NCBI GenBank assembly: GCA_964574775.1
Contig: CAZNOS010000002.1
Span: forward strand, 1-46,894
Direction of reading: 5' to 3'
DNA from: CABMGO01 sp964574775
Lineage (GTDB): Archaea; Nanobdellota; Nanobdellia; Pacearchaeales; GW2011-AR1
Length of the DNA stretch: 46,894 nucleotides
Shown here: in pieces, positions 1 to 7,009 of the stretch
How the letters are laid out: each line of letters starts with the position of its first letter
How positions within the stretch are numbered: the stretch's first letter is position 1
Position numbers and translations under genes: made by a program
Notes under the pieces: model-generated
The model's input: only the letters and a program-made list of their open reading frames with translations
The model's database searches: none
What the model was told of the DNA's origin: nothing

Positions 1-692
1 TTATTCCGCCAGAAGCAAGAGTTGTTTCGATTGAAGATACTCGTGAATTGAATTTGGCGAGAGAGAACTGGTTGCCGTCTGTCGTTAGAGCTGGAATTAC
101 AAGTGGCGGAATTGGCGAGGTTGATATGTTTAGTTTACTTAGGGCATCTTTTAGACAGATTCCAGATTATGTAATTGTGGGCGAAGTTAGAGGTCAGGAA
201 GCGGCGGTTTTATTTCAAGGTATGGCTTCGGGTCACGCTTCTATGGCGACTATTCACGCGGATTCTGTAGAAACCGTTATTAGAAGATTAGAAACGCCAC
301 CAATTGAACTTTCTCCGTCTCTGGTTAACGAATTAGATGCAGTAGCGATTATGACGCATGCGGTTATTGGTGGAAGGGAAACAAGAAAACTTAGAGAAAT
401 TGTAGAGGTAATTAATGTTACTCCAGAAGGTATTGCGCAAACTAATACACCATTTATGTGGGATCCAGCAAAAGATAAATTTTATTTTAAAAAAGATAGT
501 CGTGTTTTTGAAAAAATACAAAAAAAGTTTGGAATTTCTACTGAACAGTTGTTTATTGATTTTGAAAAAAGAGTTAAATTGATTTACGAATTGTATAAAA
601 GACAGTTTAATGATTTCGAGTTGTTGCAAAGATTGATTAATGATTTTTATAAAAATCCAGAGGCGATATATGCTAAATTTGGAATACAGTGA
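1..692 (+). CDS. Type IV pilus/archaellum-like secretion ATPase (VirB11/FlaI/TadA family), 5' partial
   Basis: C-terminal part of a hexameric secretion ATPase that powers assembly of pilus- or archaellum-like filaments at the cytoplasmic membrane. The frame is open from base 3 to the window edge, so the gene begins upstream; the TTG at 48 is not a real start. Visible motifs are the conserved SIEDTREL segment, the Walker B/His-box region VGEVRGQEA and a GHASMATIHAD stretch, all typical of GspE/PilT-type ATPases. The Walker A part is missing with the N-terminus. A basic, helical tail of about 70 residues follows the ATPase core. It is followed by two T2SSF platform proteins and a pilin-like protein, the expected partners. 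Family is certain; the specific filament is not. Confidence 0.9.
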   Translation, partial: IPPEARVVSIEDTRELNLARENWLPSVVRAGITSGGIGEVDMFSLLRASFRQIPDYVIVGEVRGQEAAVLFQGMASGHASMATIHADSVETVIRRLETPPIELSPSLVNELDAVAIMTHAVIGGRETRKLREIVEVINVTPEGIAQTNTPFMWDPAKDKFYFKKDSRVFEKIQKKFGISTEQLFIDFEKRVKLIYELYKRQFNDFELLQRLINDFYKNPEAIYAKFGIQ

Positions 693-739
693 AATTTATA
701 CAAAATAACATTTATTAACCATAAAACATTCAATATTCT

Positions 740-898
740 ATGAGGGATTTAGAGGTTTTGCAGTATTATCTTGCTTCGATAGAAGGGGCTTGTAATAAAC
801 TAGAAAAAGCAGTTAATGTAAATAATGTTGATGATGCTAATAAATTGAAAAAAATTATTGCAGACATTTCTGGTAAAATTTCGGAGGAGTTATCATGA
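740..898 (+). CDS. Small coiled-coil protein (52 aa) in pilus operon
   Basis: Short open frame starting MRDLEVLQYYL and ending EELS. It lies between the secretion ATPase and the first platform protein. Its stop overlaps the next start as ATGA (895-898), and a GGAGGAG run at about 883-889 serves the following gene, so translational coupling supports it as real. The sequence is helical and charged with leucine/isoleucine spacing suited to a short coiled coil; there is no membrane segment. No family is recognised. The neighbouring platform protein also begins with a long coiled coil, so this may be a stator or adaptor helix, which is inference from position only. Confidence 0.6.
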   Translation: MRDLEVLQYYLASIEGACNKLEKAVNVNNVDDANKLKKIIADISGKISEELS

Positions 899-2145
899 GT
901 CTGAATGATTTAAAGAGTAACATATCGGAGCTAAAAAAAATATTGGCTGACTTAAAGGAATTGGAAGATCGGGCTAGATATGCAGACGATAAAAGAAGAA
1001 GGGTTTTTTCTTCTGCCATGACGCCGATGATAGAGAGACTAAAAATTCTTAATAATGCAATTCCAAATTCATTAAACGATATTTCGGCTGTTAGAAAATT
1101 ATCTGTGAATAGTGAAATTATTTCTCAAAGAAGAAGTGTTTCTAATTTTAAGTATATTTCTGATTCGGGGCAACAAAAAATGATTGCTTTAAATAAGGAA
1201 GATAGGGAAAAATATTTGAAAGAGTTGAGTTTATCTGAATCGCGTTTAAAGAAAATAAATGATAATTCGGGTTCTCGTGATGTTATTCGTCCGAGCGTGA
1301 TTGCTAAAATTTCTAATAAGATTTTTGGCGGTATTGCTGAAAAAATTGGTAATATGACTGGCGATTTAAAACGGGATTTAAAGGAATCTAACTCTAGATT
1401 TTTAGTTTCTACATATGTGGCGATAGGTTTGTTTGCTTCTGTGAGTGTTCTGGTTTTGTCTATTCTGCTTTTTGTTATACTTATGTTTATGGGCCTTGAT
1501 GTTGCAATTTTCTTTTGGACGCCACCATTTATAGCATTCGTGACAGCAGTGGTTTTTTACACGTATCCAGCTATTAGAAAATCTTCTCTAAACGCAGAAA
1601 TTTCTAATGAACTTCCATTTGCTTCTATTTATATGTCGGCGGTTGCGGGTTCTAATATGGAGCCTACAAAGATTTTCAAAATAATTGCCGATTCCCCCGA
1701 GTATAAACATATTGGAGTTGAAATGAGAAAGATAATAAATCAGATTGAGGTGTATGGATATGATTTGGTAAACGCTTTAAGAAACGTTGCGAAAGCTACA
1801 ATTAATAAAAAACTTGCTGAACTTTTGAATGGTATGGCAACAAACATTTCTTCTGGTTCTTCATTAAAAAACTATTTAGAAAAGAAATCGCAAAATCTTT
1901 TAGACGATTATAAGCTCGAGAGAAGTAAATATAACGAAGTTGCTTCTACATTCATGGATGTTTATATTAGCGTTTTAATTACTGCGCCGTTAATTTTAGT
2001 TATGTTGATTGTTATTATGAGTTTAACTAATTTGAAGTTTGGAAGTATGTCAACAGATTCGATGCTGACCCTTTCTATTGTATTGGTATCTATAGTTAAT
2101 GTTATATTTTTAGTATTCATACAAATAAAACAACCTAAGGTATAA
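895..2145 (+). CDS. T2SSF/FlaJ-like membrane platform protein, first half
   Basis: Polytopic membrane protein of the type II secretion F / archaellum FlaJ / TadB-TadC family, the inner-membrane platform on which the ATPase acts. Residues 1 to about 165 are charged and coiled-coil-like. Two hydrophobic segments follow at about 173-200 and 205-225, then a cytosolic T2SSF domain with the characteristic LPFASIYMSAVAGSN segment at about 240-255, and two terminal membrane segments at about 355-380 and 390-412. The start is fixed by the ATGA overlap with the small coiled-coil gene. The next gene, 3 nt downstream, carries a second T2SSF domain, so the two together correspond to one bacterial-type GspF or full FlaJ. 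Confidence 0.88.
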   Translation: MSLNDLKSNISELKKILADLKELEDRARYADDKRRRVFSSAMTPMIERLKILNNAIPNSLNDISAVRKLSVNSEIISQRRSVSNFKYISDSGQQKMIALNKEDREKYLKELSLSESRLKKINDNSGSRDVIRPSVIAKISNKIFGGIAEKIGNMTGDLKRDLKESNSRFLVSTYVAIGLFASVSVLVLSILLFVILMFMGLDVAIFFWTPPFIAFVTAVVFYTYPAIRKSSLNAEISNELPFASIYMSAVAGSNMEPTKIFKIIADSPEYKHIGVEMRKIINQIEVYGYDLVNALRNVAKATINKKLAELLNGMATNISSGSSLKNYLEKKSQNLLDDYKLERSKYNEVASTFMDVYISVLITAPLILVMLIVIMSLTNLKFGSMSTDSMLTLSIVLVSIVNVIFLVFIQIKQPKV

Positions 2146-2148
2146 AAA

Positions 2149-2988
2149 ATGAAATTGGACAAAAACAGATTAATCGGATTGTTGGGAGGAGTAGTATTAA
2201 TTGCATTAGATTTTATATTTTTAAGAAGCAAACCTAATTTAATGTATTTCTTAGCGGTTTTGATTGTTCTTGTCGCATTAATTCCGTTTGTGATTACGGT
2301 CGCGTTTGAATCTAAAAAACAAAAAGAAAAGGAATCGAAATTCTTGGAATTTGCTAGAGATTTAGTGGAGAATGTTAGGTCTGGAACTCCGATAAGTAAG
2401 GCCATTATGAATTTGAAGGCGAGAGATTATGGTTCGCTAACTCCACATGTTCAGAAATTAATTAATCAACTTAATTTAGGAATTCCACTAACAACCGGAC
2501 TGGTTAATTTTGCACAGGATACGAAGAGTAGGGTTATTTCTAGGGCGGTTGGTTTAATTGCAGAGGCCGAAAGATCTGGTGGAGAGATTGAGGGTATTTT
2601 AAATTCAGTCGCAGAATCTATAAATCAAATAGAAAATCTGAAAAAACAACAGAAGTCTTCCGTGTATAGCTTGGTTGTTCAGGGTTATATTATATTTTTC
2701 GTATTTATTATAATCGTTTTGGTTTTACAATATTATATTTTGCCGATGACAACTGATGTCGGCACCAGTACCAGTTTCACTGATTTAAATTCAGATATTA
2801 AAGCAAATGTCGATCCTAAAGATTTTGGAAGTTCTTTGTTGTGGCTTTTAGTAGTTCAATCTTTTTTTGCTGGACTCGTTATTGGGAAAATTTCGGAGGG
2901 CAATATTAAGGATGGCATTAAACATTCGTTTATACTTGTAAGTATTACGCTCTTAATCAGTCTTGGGGCTAAAGTCTTCCTGGCGTGA
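2149..2988 (+). CDS. T2SSF/FlaJ-like membrane platform protein, second half
   Basis: Second platform protein of the pilus/archaellum-like system. Two N-terminal membrane helices (about 10-28 and 32-52) precede a T2SSF domain containing LEFARDLVENVRSGTPISKAI, a typical opening of this domain, and VGLIAEAERSGGEIE. Two further membrane helices lie at about 175-200 and 228-250, with a last hydrophobic stretch at the C-terminus. It starts 3 nt after the upstream platform gene and is clearly cotranscribed with it. In many archaea FlaJ-like proteins are one chain; here two consecutive genes supply the two halves. Family assignment is firm; the cargo filament is unknown. Confidence 0.88.
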   Translation: MKLDKNRLIGLLGGVVLIALDFIFLRSKPNLMYFLAVLIVLVALIPFVITVAFESKKQKEKESKFLEFARDLVENVRSGTPISKAIMNLKARDYGSLTPHVQKLINQLNLGIPLTTGLVNFAQDTKSRVISRAVGLIAEAERSGGEIEGILNSVAESINQIENLKKQQKSSVYSLVVQGYIIFFVFIIIVLVLQYYILPMTTDVGTSTSFTDLNSDIKANVDPKDFGSSLLWLLVVQSFFAGLVIGKISEGNIKDGIKHSFILVSITLLISLGAKVFLA

Positions 2989-3042
2989 TGTTGTATAGTG
3001 GGCCACCTTTATATTTAAAAAGTCTGGAGATTATGATATTTT

Positions 3043-3474
3043 ATGTTTATGCAATATAGAAAAAATAAGAGAGGATGGATTAGAATTACTGAGGCTGTGG
3101 TGGCTATTTTAATTATGGCTAGTGTTTTAATTGTTCTTTACGCTAATAAAACTCCACAGGTTAGTTTTTCTTCTTATGTGGGTGATTTGCAGTTAAGAAT
3201 TTTGGGAGATGTTGCAGATAATCCAACGCTGAGAAATGAGGTGCTAAGGTCACCTGAGGTCGTTGTAAATGGACCATTATTTTTATTTATTAACAATAGT
3301 ATTCCGCTGAATTTTAATTTCGCGATTAGGGTGTGTAATTTATCTAATAATGCGTGCTTGCTTGGGCAATCTCTGGAGCAAGAAGTTTTCGTTGAAGACA
3401 GAATCATTAGCAGTAATTTGACAACTTATTCTCCGAAAATGCTTCGATTATTTATGTGGGAAAAGCTGAGATAG
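3043..3474 (+). CDS. Pilin-like secreted protein with N-terminal membrane helix
   Basis: A 143-residue protein with a basic N-terminus (YRKNKRG), then WIRITEAV leading into a hydrophobic helix (about 17-36). This resembles class III/prepilin signal peptides, where a peptidase cleaves after a Gly near a conserved Glu. The rest is an extracytoplasmic domain with a Cys pair (CNLSNNAC) that could form a disulfide. It follows the ATPase and platform genes by 55 nt, so it is a good candidate for a pseudopilin or minor subunit of that filament. An ATG two codons downstream (3049) is an alternative start. No specific family is recognised. Confidence 0.6.
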   Translation: MFMQYRKNKRGWIRITEAVVAILIMASVLIVLYANKTPQVSFSSYVGDLQLRILGDVADNPTLRNEVLRSPEVVVNGPLFLFINNSIPLNFNFAIRVCNLSNNACLLGQSLEQEVFVEDRIISSNLTTYSPKMLRLFMWEKLR

Positions 3475-3512
3475 TTGTAAATCTTTAAAAAGAAGTTAAT
3501 CTTTTGGGTTGA

Positions 3513-4421
3513 ATGAATTGGTTTATTATTGCTATTCTCGCCCCGTTATTTTGGGCAGTTTCTAATTTCATTGATAAATTTTTGATTTCTAAATATTTTA
3601 AATCGGATACTGGCACATTGGTTATGTATTCTTCTCTTATTGGTCTTCCTATAGCGATATTAATCGCTATTTTCAAGCCAGAAGTTCTATACTTGAATTT
3701 AATTACGGCTATTCTTGTGATTTTTAATAGTTTCCTGTTCTTACTTTATCTCTTTCCCTATTTCAAAGCATTGAGTAAAGCAGATGCATCAATTGTTGTA
3801 CCATTGTTTCAGATGATTCCAGTTTTTTCATATTTCATGGCGTTTTTTCTTTTGGGCGAATCTCTTTCATTAATTCAGATTATTGGTTCGCTGATAATTA
3901 TTCTTGGCTCTATTGGAATATCGCTTAAAATTGACGGTAAAAGAACACGCCTGAAAAAAGATGTTTTATTTTTAATATTGTTGGCGTCATTTTTGGTCGC
4001 TCTGAATTCTTTATTCTTTAAGTTTTTTGCAATCGATGTTAGTTTCTGGGTGGTTAGTTTTTGGCAATATTTAGGATTCTTTATCTTTGGATTGATTTTA
4101 TTTGTTTTTGTAAAATCTTATAGAAAAAACTTCTTATCGTCTTTCGAAAGAAATAGTGTTTCTATAATTCGTTTGAATATTGTGAATGAAGTTTTTAACA
4201 TTTCGGCATTGATTATACTTTCCTTTGCCACTTTGCTTGCGCCATTGACTCTTGTTTGGGTTATTAATGGGTTCCAACCTATTTTTGCATTTTCGATTGG
4301 CATCGTACTGAGTTTAATTTATCCACATCTGATTAAGGAAAATTTGGATAAAAAAGTAATTATTCAGAAAATATTTTTTATATTAATGATTTTAGCAGGC
4401 GCATATTTGTTGAATTTGTGA
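3513..4421 (+). CDS. EamA/DMT-superfamily transporter
   Basis: Ten predicted membrane helices arranged as two five-helix EamA repeats: residues 1 to about 145 and 150-302. Typical signatures are the opening ILAPLFWAVSNFIDKFLI, the Gly/Pro-rich loop with DASIVVPLFQMIPVFSYFMAFFL, and the repeat end LIIILGSIGISL. The second half echoes this with LAPLTLVWVINGFQPIFAFSIG. Length (302 aa) is normal for drug/metabolite transporters. The substrate cannot be told from sequence. It is probably a single-gene unit: it begins 39 nt after the pilin-like gene and is followed by a 155-nt gap. Confidence 0.85.
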   Translation: MNWFIIAILAPLFWAVSNFIDKFLISKYFKSDTGTLVMYSSLIGLPIAILIAIFKPEVLYLNLITAILVIFNSFLFLLYLFPYFKALSKADASIVVPLFQMIPVFSYFMAFFLLGESLSLIQIIGSLIIILGSIGISLKIDGKRTRLKKDVLFLILLASFLVALNSLFFKFFAIDVSFWVVSFWQYLGFFIFGLILFVFVKSYRKNFLSSFERNSVSIIRLNIVNEVFNISALIILSFATLLAPLTLVWVINGFQPIFAFSIGIVLSLIYPHLIKENLDKKVIIQKIFFILMILAGAYLLNL

Positions 4422-4576
4422 TTTTTTTGCTTTAAAAAAGAAAAATTTCTTACATAGCGTGTGTCAGCTTCGGGTGTCTTAATAAAACATGATAGCTTCG
4501 CAGAAATAAAAGAAATACCCTGGTCTTTCTCCGCTTTGCTCAGAAAGTTTATTAAACTGGGTTTCTATAAAATATT
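4422..4576 (+). other. Intergenic region with hairpin-forming segment
   Basis: No ORF is seen in this 155-base gap. It contains an A/T-rich tract just after the EamA stop, then more GC-rich words, and near the next gene a possible nested hairpin: ACCC (4517-4520) with GGGT (4559-4562), enclosing CTTTCT (4525-4530) with AGAAAG (4542-4547). A TATA-like GTTTATTAAAC (4547-4557) overlaps the 3' arm about 25 nt before the ATG at 4577, so the hairpin may simply be part of the promoter. A small RNA is possible but weakly supported. Confidence 0.3.
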
Positions 4577-5887
4577 ATGCCATTTGATGTTATTATAGGA
4601 AGAAACGAGAGTGATAAAAAACTTTTTGGAAAGAGAGGATTGATTTTTTTAGGTAAGAGTTTTGTAACCATGGGGCAATATACTTCACTTTCGAATCCGA
4701 TTTATATGGATGTTGCGCGGAGCCACGTTGTTTTGATTGCGGGTAAAAGAGGAAGTGGTAAATCTTATACTCTTGGTGGGATGGCGGAGGCGATTTCTAC
4801 CTTGGATTATGAAGAGGCGCAAAATATTTCATCTTTAATATTCGATACGATGGGAATCTTCTGGACTATGAAATTTAAAAATCATAAAGATAAGGCTTTG
4901 TTAGATGAATGGAATCTTGAGGCGAAAAATATTCCGCTGAAGGTTTTTGTTCCGTTTGGATATTTTAATGATTTTCATGATAAGGGAATCCCCGTTGATT
5001 CTGAGTTTGCGATAAAGATTTCGGATTTGGATGCGGATGATTGGGTTTCTTTGTTTGAATTAAAATTTACACAACCTGAGGCGGTTTTATTAGAGAGTGC
5101 GATTTTCGAATTAAAAAAAAGAGAAAGTTTTGGTTTTGAAGATATTCGAAAGATGATTGGTGTGGCTCAGGATGTTTCGCAAGATGTAAAGAATGCTACG
5201 GTTTCATTGTTTGATGCGGCCGAGAGCTGGAAAGTTTTTGACGAGAAGATAGGAACCCCGATAAGAGAATTGGTTAAGGGCGGACAGACTACTGTTGTCG
5301 ATTTGTCGATGTATGCTTCGTCTGGAAGTTTTAATGTACGTGGTTTGATTATTGGTTTAGTTTCTAAGAAATTGTTTAAGGAAAGAATGTCGGAAAGAAG
5401 AAACGAGGAAATTCAATCTGTTCAGAGAGGTTATGATTATATGTCTATCACACTCAAAAGAGAGATGCCGCTCGTTTGGATATTTATCGATGAGGCGCAC
5501 GAATTTTTGCCGAAAGAAACTGAAAAGAAAACTCCGGCTTCTGACGCGTTGATACAATTACTTCGTGAGGGTAGACAGCCGGGAATTTCAATGGTTATGG
5601 CGACGCAACAGCCTGGGAAGATTCATACTGACGCGATGACGCAATCAGATATTGTTATTTCACATAGAGTTACTGCGGAACAAGATATTAATTCGTTGAA
5701 TCAAATTATGCAAACGTATTTGTATGAAGGAATTAAAGAGAAAATGAATAATTTACCGAGACTAAAGGGTTCGGCGATTTTGTTAGATGATAATTCTGAA
5801 AGAATCTATCCGATTAGAGTTAGGCCTAGATTTACATGGCATGGCGGTGAGGCACCTACAGCTATAAAGATGGAGAAGGAAGAATAA
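4577..5887 (+). CDS. HerA-like hexameric DNA translocase ATPase (DUF87 family)
   Basis: Cytoplasmic ATPase of the HerA/FtsK superfamily, which in archaea usually pairs with the NurA nuclease in DNA end resection. Walker A is GKRGSGKS (56-63). Walker B is the hydrophobic run ending IDEAHEF (about 300). The conserved segments LLREGRQPGISMVMATQQP and the sensor-like DIVISHRV follow. A short beta-rich N-terminal region precedes Walker A, as in the HAS-barrel of HerA. The length (436 aa) is slightly short for HerA. No nurA gene is adjacent, so it could also be one of the archaeal HerA paralogues with unknown partner. Starts at ATG after a TATA-like element. Confidence 0.85.
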   Translation: MPFDVIIGRNESDKKLFGKRGLIFLGKSFVTMGQYTSLSNPIYMDVARSHVVLIAGKRGSGKSYTLGGMAEAISTLDYEEAQNISSLIFDTMGIFWTMKFKNHKDKALLDEWNLEAKNIPLKVFVPFGYFNDFHDKGIPVDSEFAIKISDLDADDWVSLFELKFTQPEAVLLESAIFELKKRESFGFEDIRKMIGVAQDVSQDVKNATVSLFDAAESWKVFDEKIGTPIRELVKGGQTTVVDLSMYASSGSFNVRGLIIGLVSKKLFKERMSERRNEEIQSVQRGYDYMSITLKREMPLVWIFIDEAHEFLPKETEKKTPASDALIQLLREGRQPGISMVMATQQPGKIHTDAMTQSDIVISHRVTAEQDINSLNQIMQTYLYEGIKEKMNNLPRLKGSAILLDDNSERIYPIRVRPRFTWHGGEAPTAIKMEKEE

Positions 5888-5903
5888 ATTACTACCATAA
5901 TCC

Positions 5904-5911
5904 TTTTAAAT
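5904..5911 (+). promoter_or_regulatory. TATA box, orphan gene at 5932
   Basis: TTTTAAAT preceded by CC begins 28 nt before the ATG at 5932. This spacing recurs at many genes in the window and implies a leaderless transcript starting at or next to the AUG. Confidence 0.6.
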
Positions 5912-5931
5912 TAATATTATTTTTTTTTAAA

Positions 5932-6456
5932 ATGGAAGATTTCAGAAGCGGATGGATGGTTACCTCTAAGTTAATTGAATATTTGGAAAAATCTGGAGAG
6001 AGAATTATGTGGCATAGAACTTGTTCTGATCGCGTACGGCTTTATGGTGAAAAAGAGTGTGGTTCAAAGAAAGATACAGCCTTTTCATCTACATCATATA
6101 CTGCATATTTACAAAATGGGAATATTAGTCTTTGGAATTCCGTGTATTGGCGTGATTCTTGGAATAGCTTTTCTTTAGTATTTAAAAGATGGCAAGATAT
6201 AGATATTGTGCCTTCTCCAGACTTAATGACTGCTCATACTTCAAGTCCAAATACGCCGTTGCCGTCTTTTCATATTAGGTATGGTTGTGATGCTCTTTAT
6301 GAAGAAGCAGATGCCGCCTTTATTGATTTTATAGAGAATGGTGAGAGGCTAATTCCTTTCTGGGATAATATTGGACAGGAGTCGATTGATAAATACAAGC
6401 AACTTCTTGATCAGCTTAGAGAACATAAGGATGAGAGAATTAATGGTGTTAGTTAA
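5932..6456 (+). CDS. Hypothetical protein, 174 aa
   Basis: No family recognised. It is a soluble-looking protein, rich in Trp, Tyr and Ser in the middle (NGNISLWNSVYWRDSWNSF) with two early cysteines (C33, C46). The C-terminal 40 residues are helical and acidic. A TATA box 28 nt upstream fixes the start at the first ATG and indicates its own promoter. It follows the HerA-like gene by 44 nt but is probably not in its operon. The Trp-rich beta-like centre followed by helices could be a small alpha+beta fold, and nothing more can be said from sequence. Confidence 0.6.
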   Translation: MEDFRSGWMVTSKLIEYLEKSGERIMWHRTCSDRVRLYGEKECGSKKDTAFSSTSYTAYLQNGNISLWNSVYWRDSWNSFSLVFKRWQDIDIVPSPDLMTAHTSSPNTPLPSFHIRYGCDALYEEADAAFIDFIENGERLIPFWDNIGQESIDKYKQLLDQLREHKDERINGVS

Positions 6457-6590
6457 TTATGTAAACTTTTATAAACTTCAATATCTTATATTTTTTATGC
6501 AAAAAACTAGTGCGATTCAAAATATGAATTTTGCTAGCTTTGCTTATTTCTTTTATTGGTAAATCTGGTTTTAGAGACTGGGTTTGCAGA

Positions 6591-6600
6591 ATATAATTTT
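6591..6600 (+). promoter_or_regulatory. TATA-like element before structured leader
   Basis: ATATAATTTT lies about 25-30 nt upstream of the base of the paired segment that starts near 6620. By the spacing seen at other genes here, transcription would begin at about 6618-6622, giving the gene at 6699 an untranslated leader of roughly 80 nt. Most other first genes in the window appear leaderless. Confidence 0.45.
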
Positions 6601-6619
6601 ACTTATTAATATGCGATTC

Positions 6620-6680
6620 GGTTTCTTGGCTGATTTTCTATAGAAGAATCTCCGCGGGAGTCAGCCTGCGGGCAGAAACT
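6620..6680 (+). ncRNA. Candidate structured leader RNA (cis-regulatory?)
   Basis: Compact nested pairing in an otherwise unstructured AT-rich gap. P1 is GGTTTC (6620-6625) with GAAACT (6675-6680). P2 is GGCTGA (6628-6633) with TCAGCC (6661-6666), six perfect pairs. Inside P2 lie two hairpins: TTCT/AGAA within 6636-6645, and CTCC-GCG-GGAG at 6650-6660. The 3' side of the P1-P2 internal loop is TGCGGGCA (6667-6674). GATT/AATC (6632-6635 with 6647-6650) competes with P2, so two folds are possible. A GGAG ribosome site (6690-6693) follows. It does not match the fluoride or TPP riboswitch sequences as I know them. Function is inferred only from structure and position. Confidence 0.45.
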
Positions 6681-6689
6681 AAACTAAAT

Positions 6690-6693
6690 GGAG
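6690..6693 (+). promoter_or_regulatory. Shine-Dalgarno site for gene at 6699
   Basis: GGAG five bases before the ATG at 6699. It agrees with a leadered transcript, unlike the leaderless genes around it, and fixes the start codon. Confidence 0.6.
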
Positions 6694-6698
6694 AAAAA

Positions 6699-6944
6699 AT
6701 GTACAAAGACAGAAGGGCAGAAGCGAGAGAAAGGGCTAAGGAAGCTTTGGGTTTCCCAGGATATTTGCTCTATGGTAAAGAGATTATACCCGATGTCGCG
6801 GGCAAAATTCCAACCACAGTTGGTTATTTACTAGATGGTGGAGTTGTTCCAAGGGCGTCGATTTATAGGGAAGAGCAGTTACAAATAAGAGAGTTTGAAA
6901 CACGAGCTAAGGAAAGCGGTTTGCCGATTTTAGTAGAGGCTTAA
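6699..6944 (+). CDS. Hypothetical protein, 81 aa, behind structured leader
   Basis: Unrecognised small soluble protein. The first 20 residues are strongly basic and helical (YKDRRAEARERAKEALGFP). Then come hydrophobic/Gly-containing stretches (FPGYLLYG, VGYLLDGGVV) too short and polar for membrane helices, and a helical acidic tail ending LPILVEA. It has no cysteines. Start is fixed by the GGAG at 6690. It is the only gene downstream of the paired leader at 6620-6680 before the strand changes, so if that leader is a switch this is its target. A nucleic-acid-binding role would fit the basic N-terminus but is a guess. Confidence 0.55.
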   Translation: MYKDRRAEARERAKEALGFPGYLLYGKEIIPDVAGKIPTTVGYLLDGGVVPRASIYREEQLQIREFETRAKESGLPILVEA

Positions 6945-7009
6945 TTATATTTTTTATTTTGAAAAGAATAACTTGGGCACTTTTCGTTTTAATTAGTTTC
7001 TAGCTAGAA

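Noticed and set aside
48..50. TTG at 48 as the start of the secretion ATPase
   Set aside because: The frame is open to base 3 and upstream residues are conserved family sequence (IPPEARVVSIEDTREL).
5357..5557. Minus-strand ORF inside the HerA-like gene, and similar opposite-strand ORFs across the window
   Set aside because: They lie wholly inside well-supported genes in another frame, have no promoter or ribosome site, and encode low-complexity Lys/Phe/Ile-rich products typical of antisense reading of AT-rich genes.
6371..6562. 63-aa ORF overlapping the end of the orphan gene at 5932
   Set aside because: It begins inside that gene in another frame, has no ribosome site or TATA box, and its end is a Phe/Tyr-rich run in a non-coding AT stretch.
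6588..6698. Structured leader considered as a tRNA, fluoride riboswitch or TPP riboswitch
   Set aside because: No T-loop or CCA-type acceptor pattern, and the conserved cores of the two riboswitches are not present as I know them.
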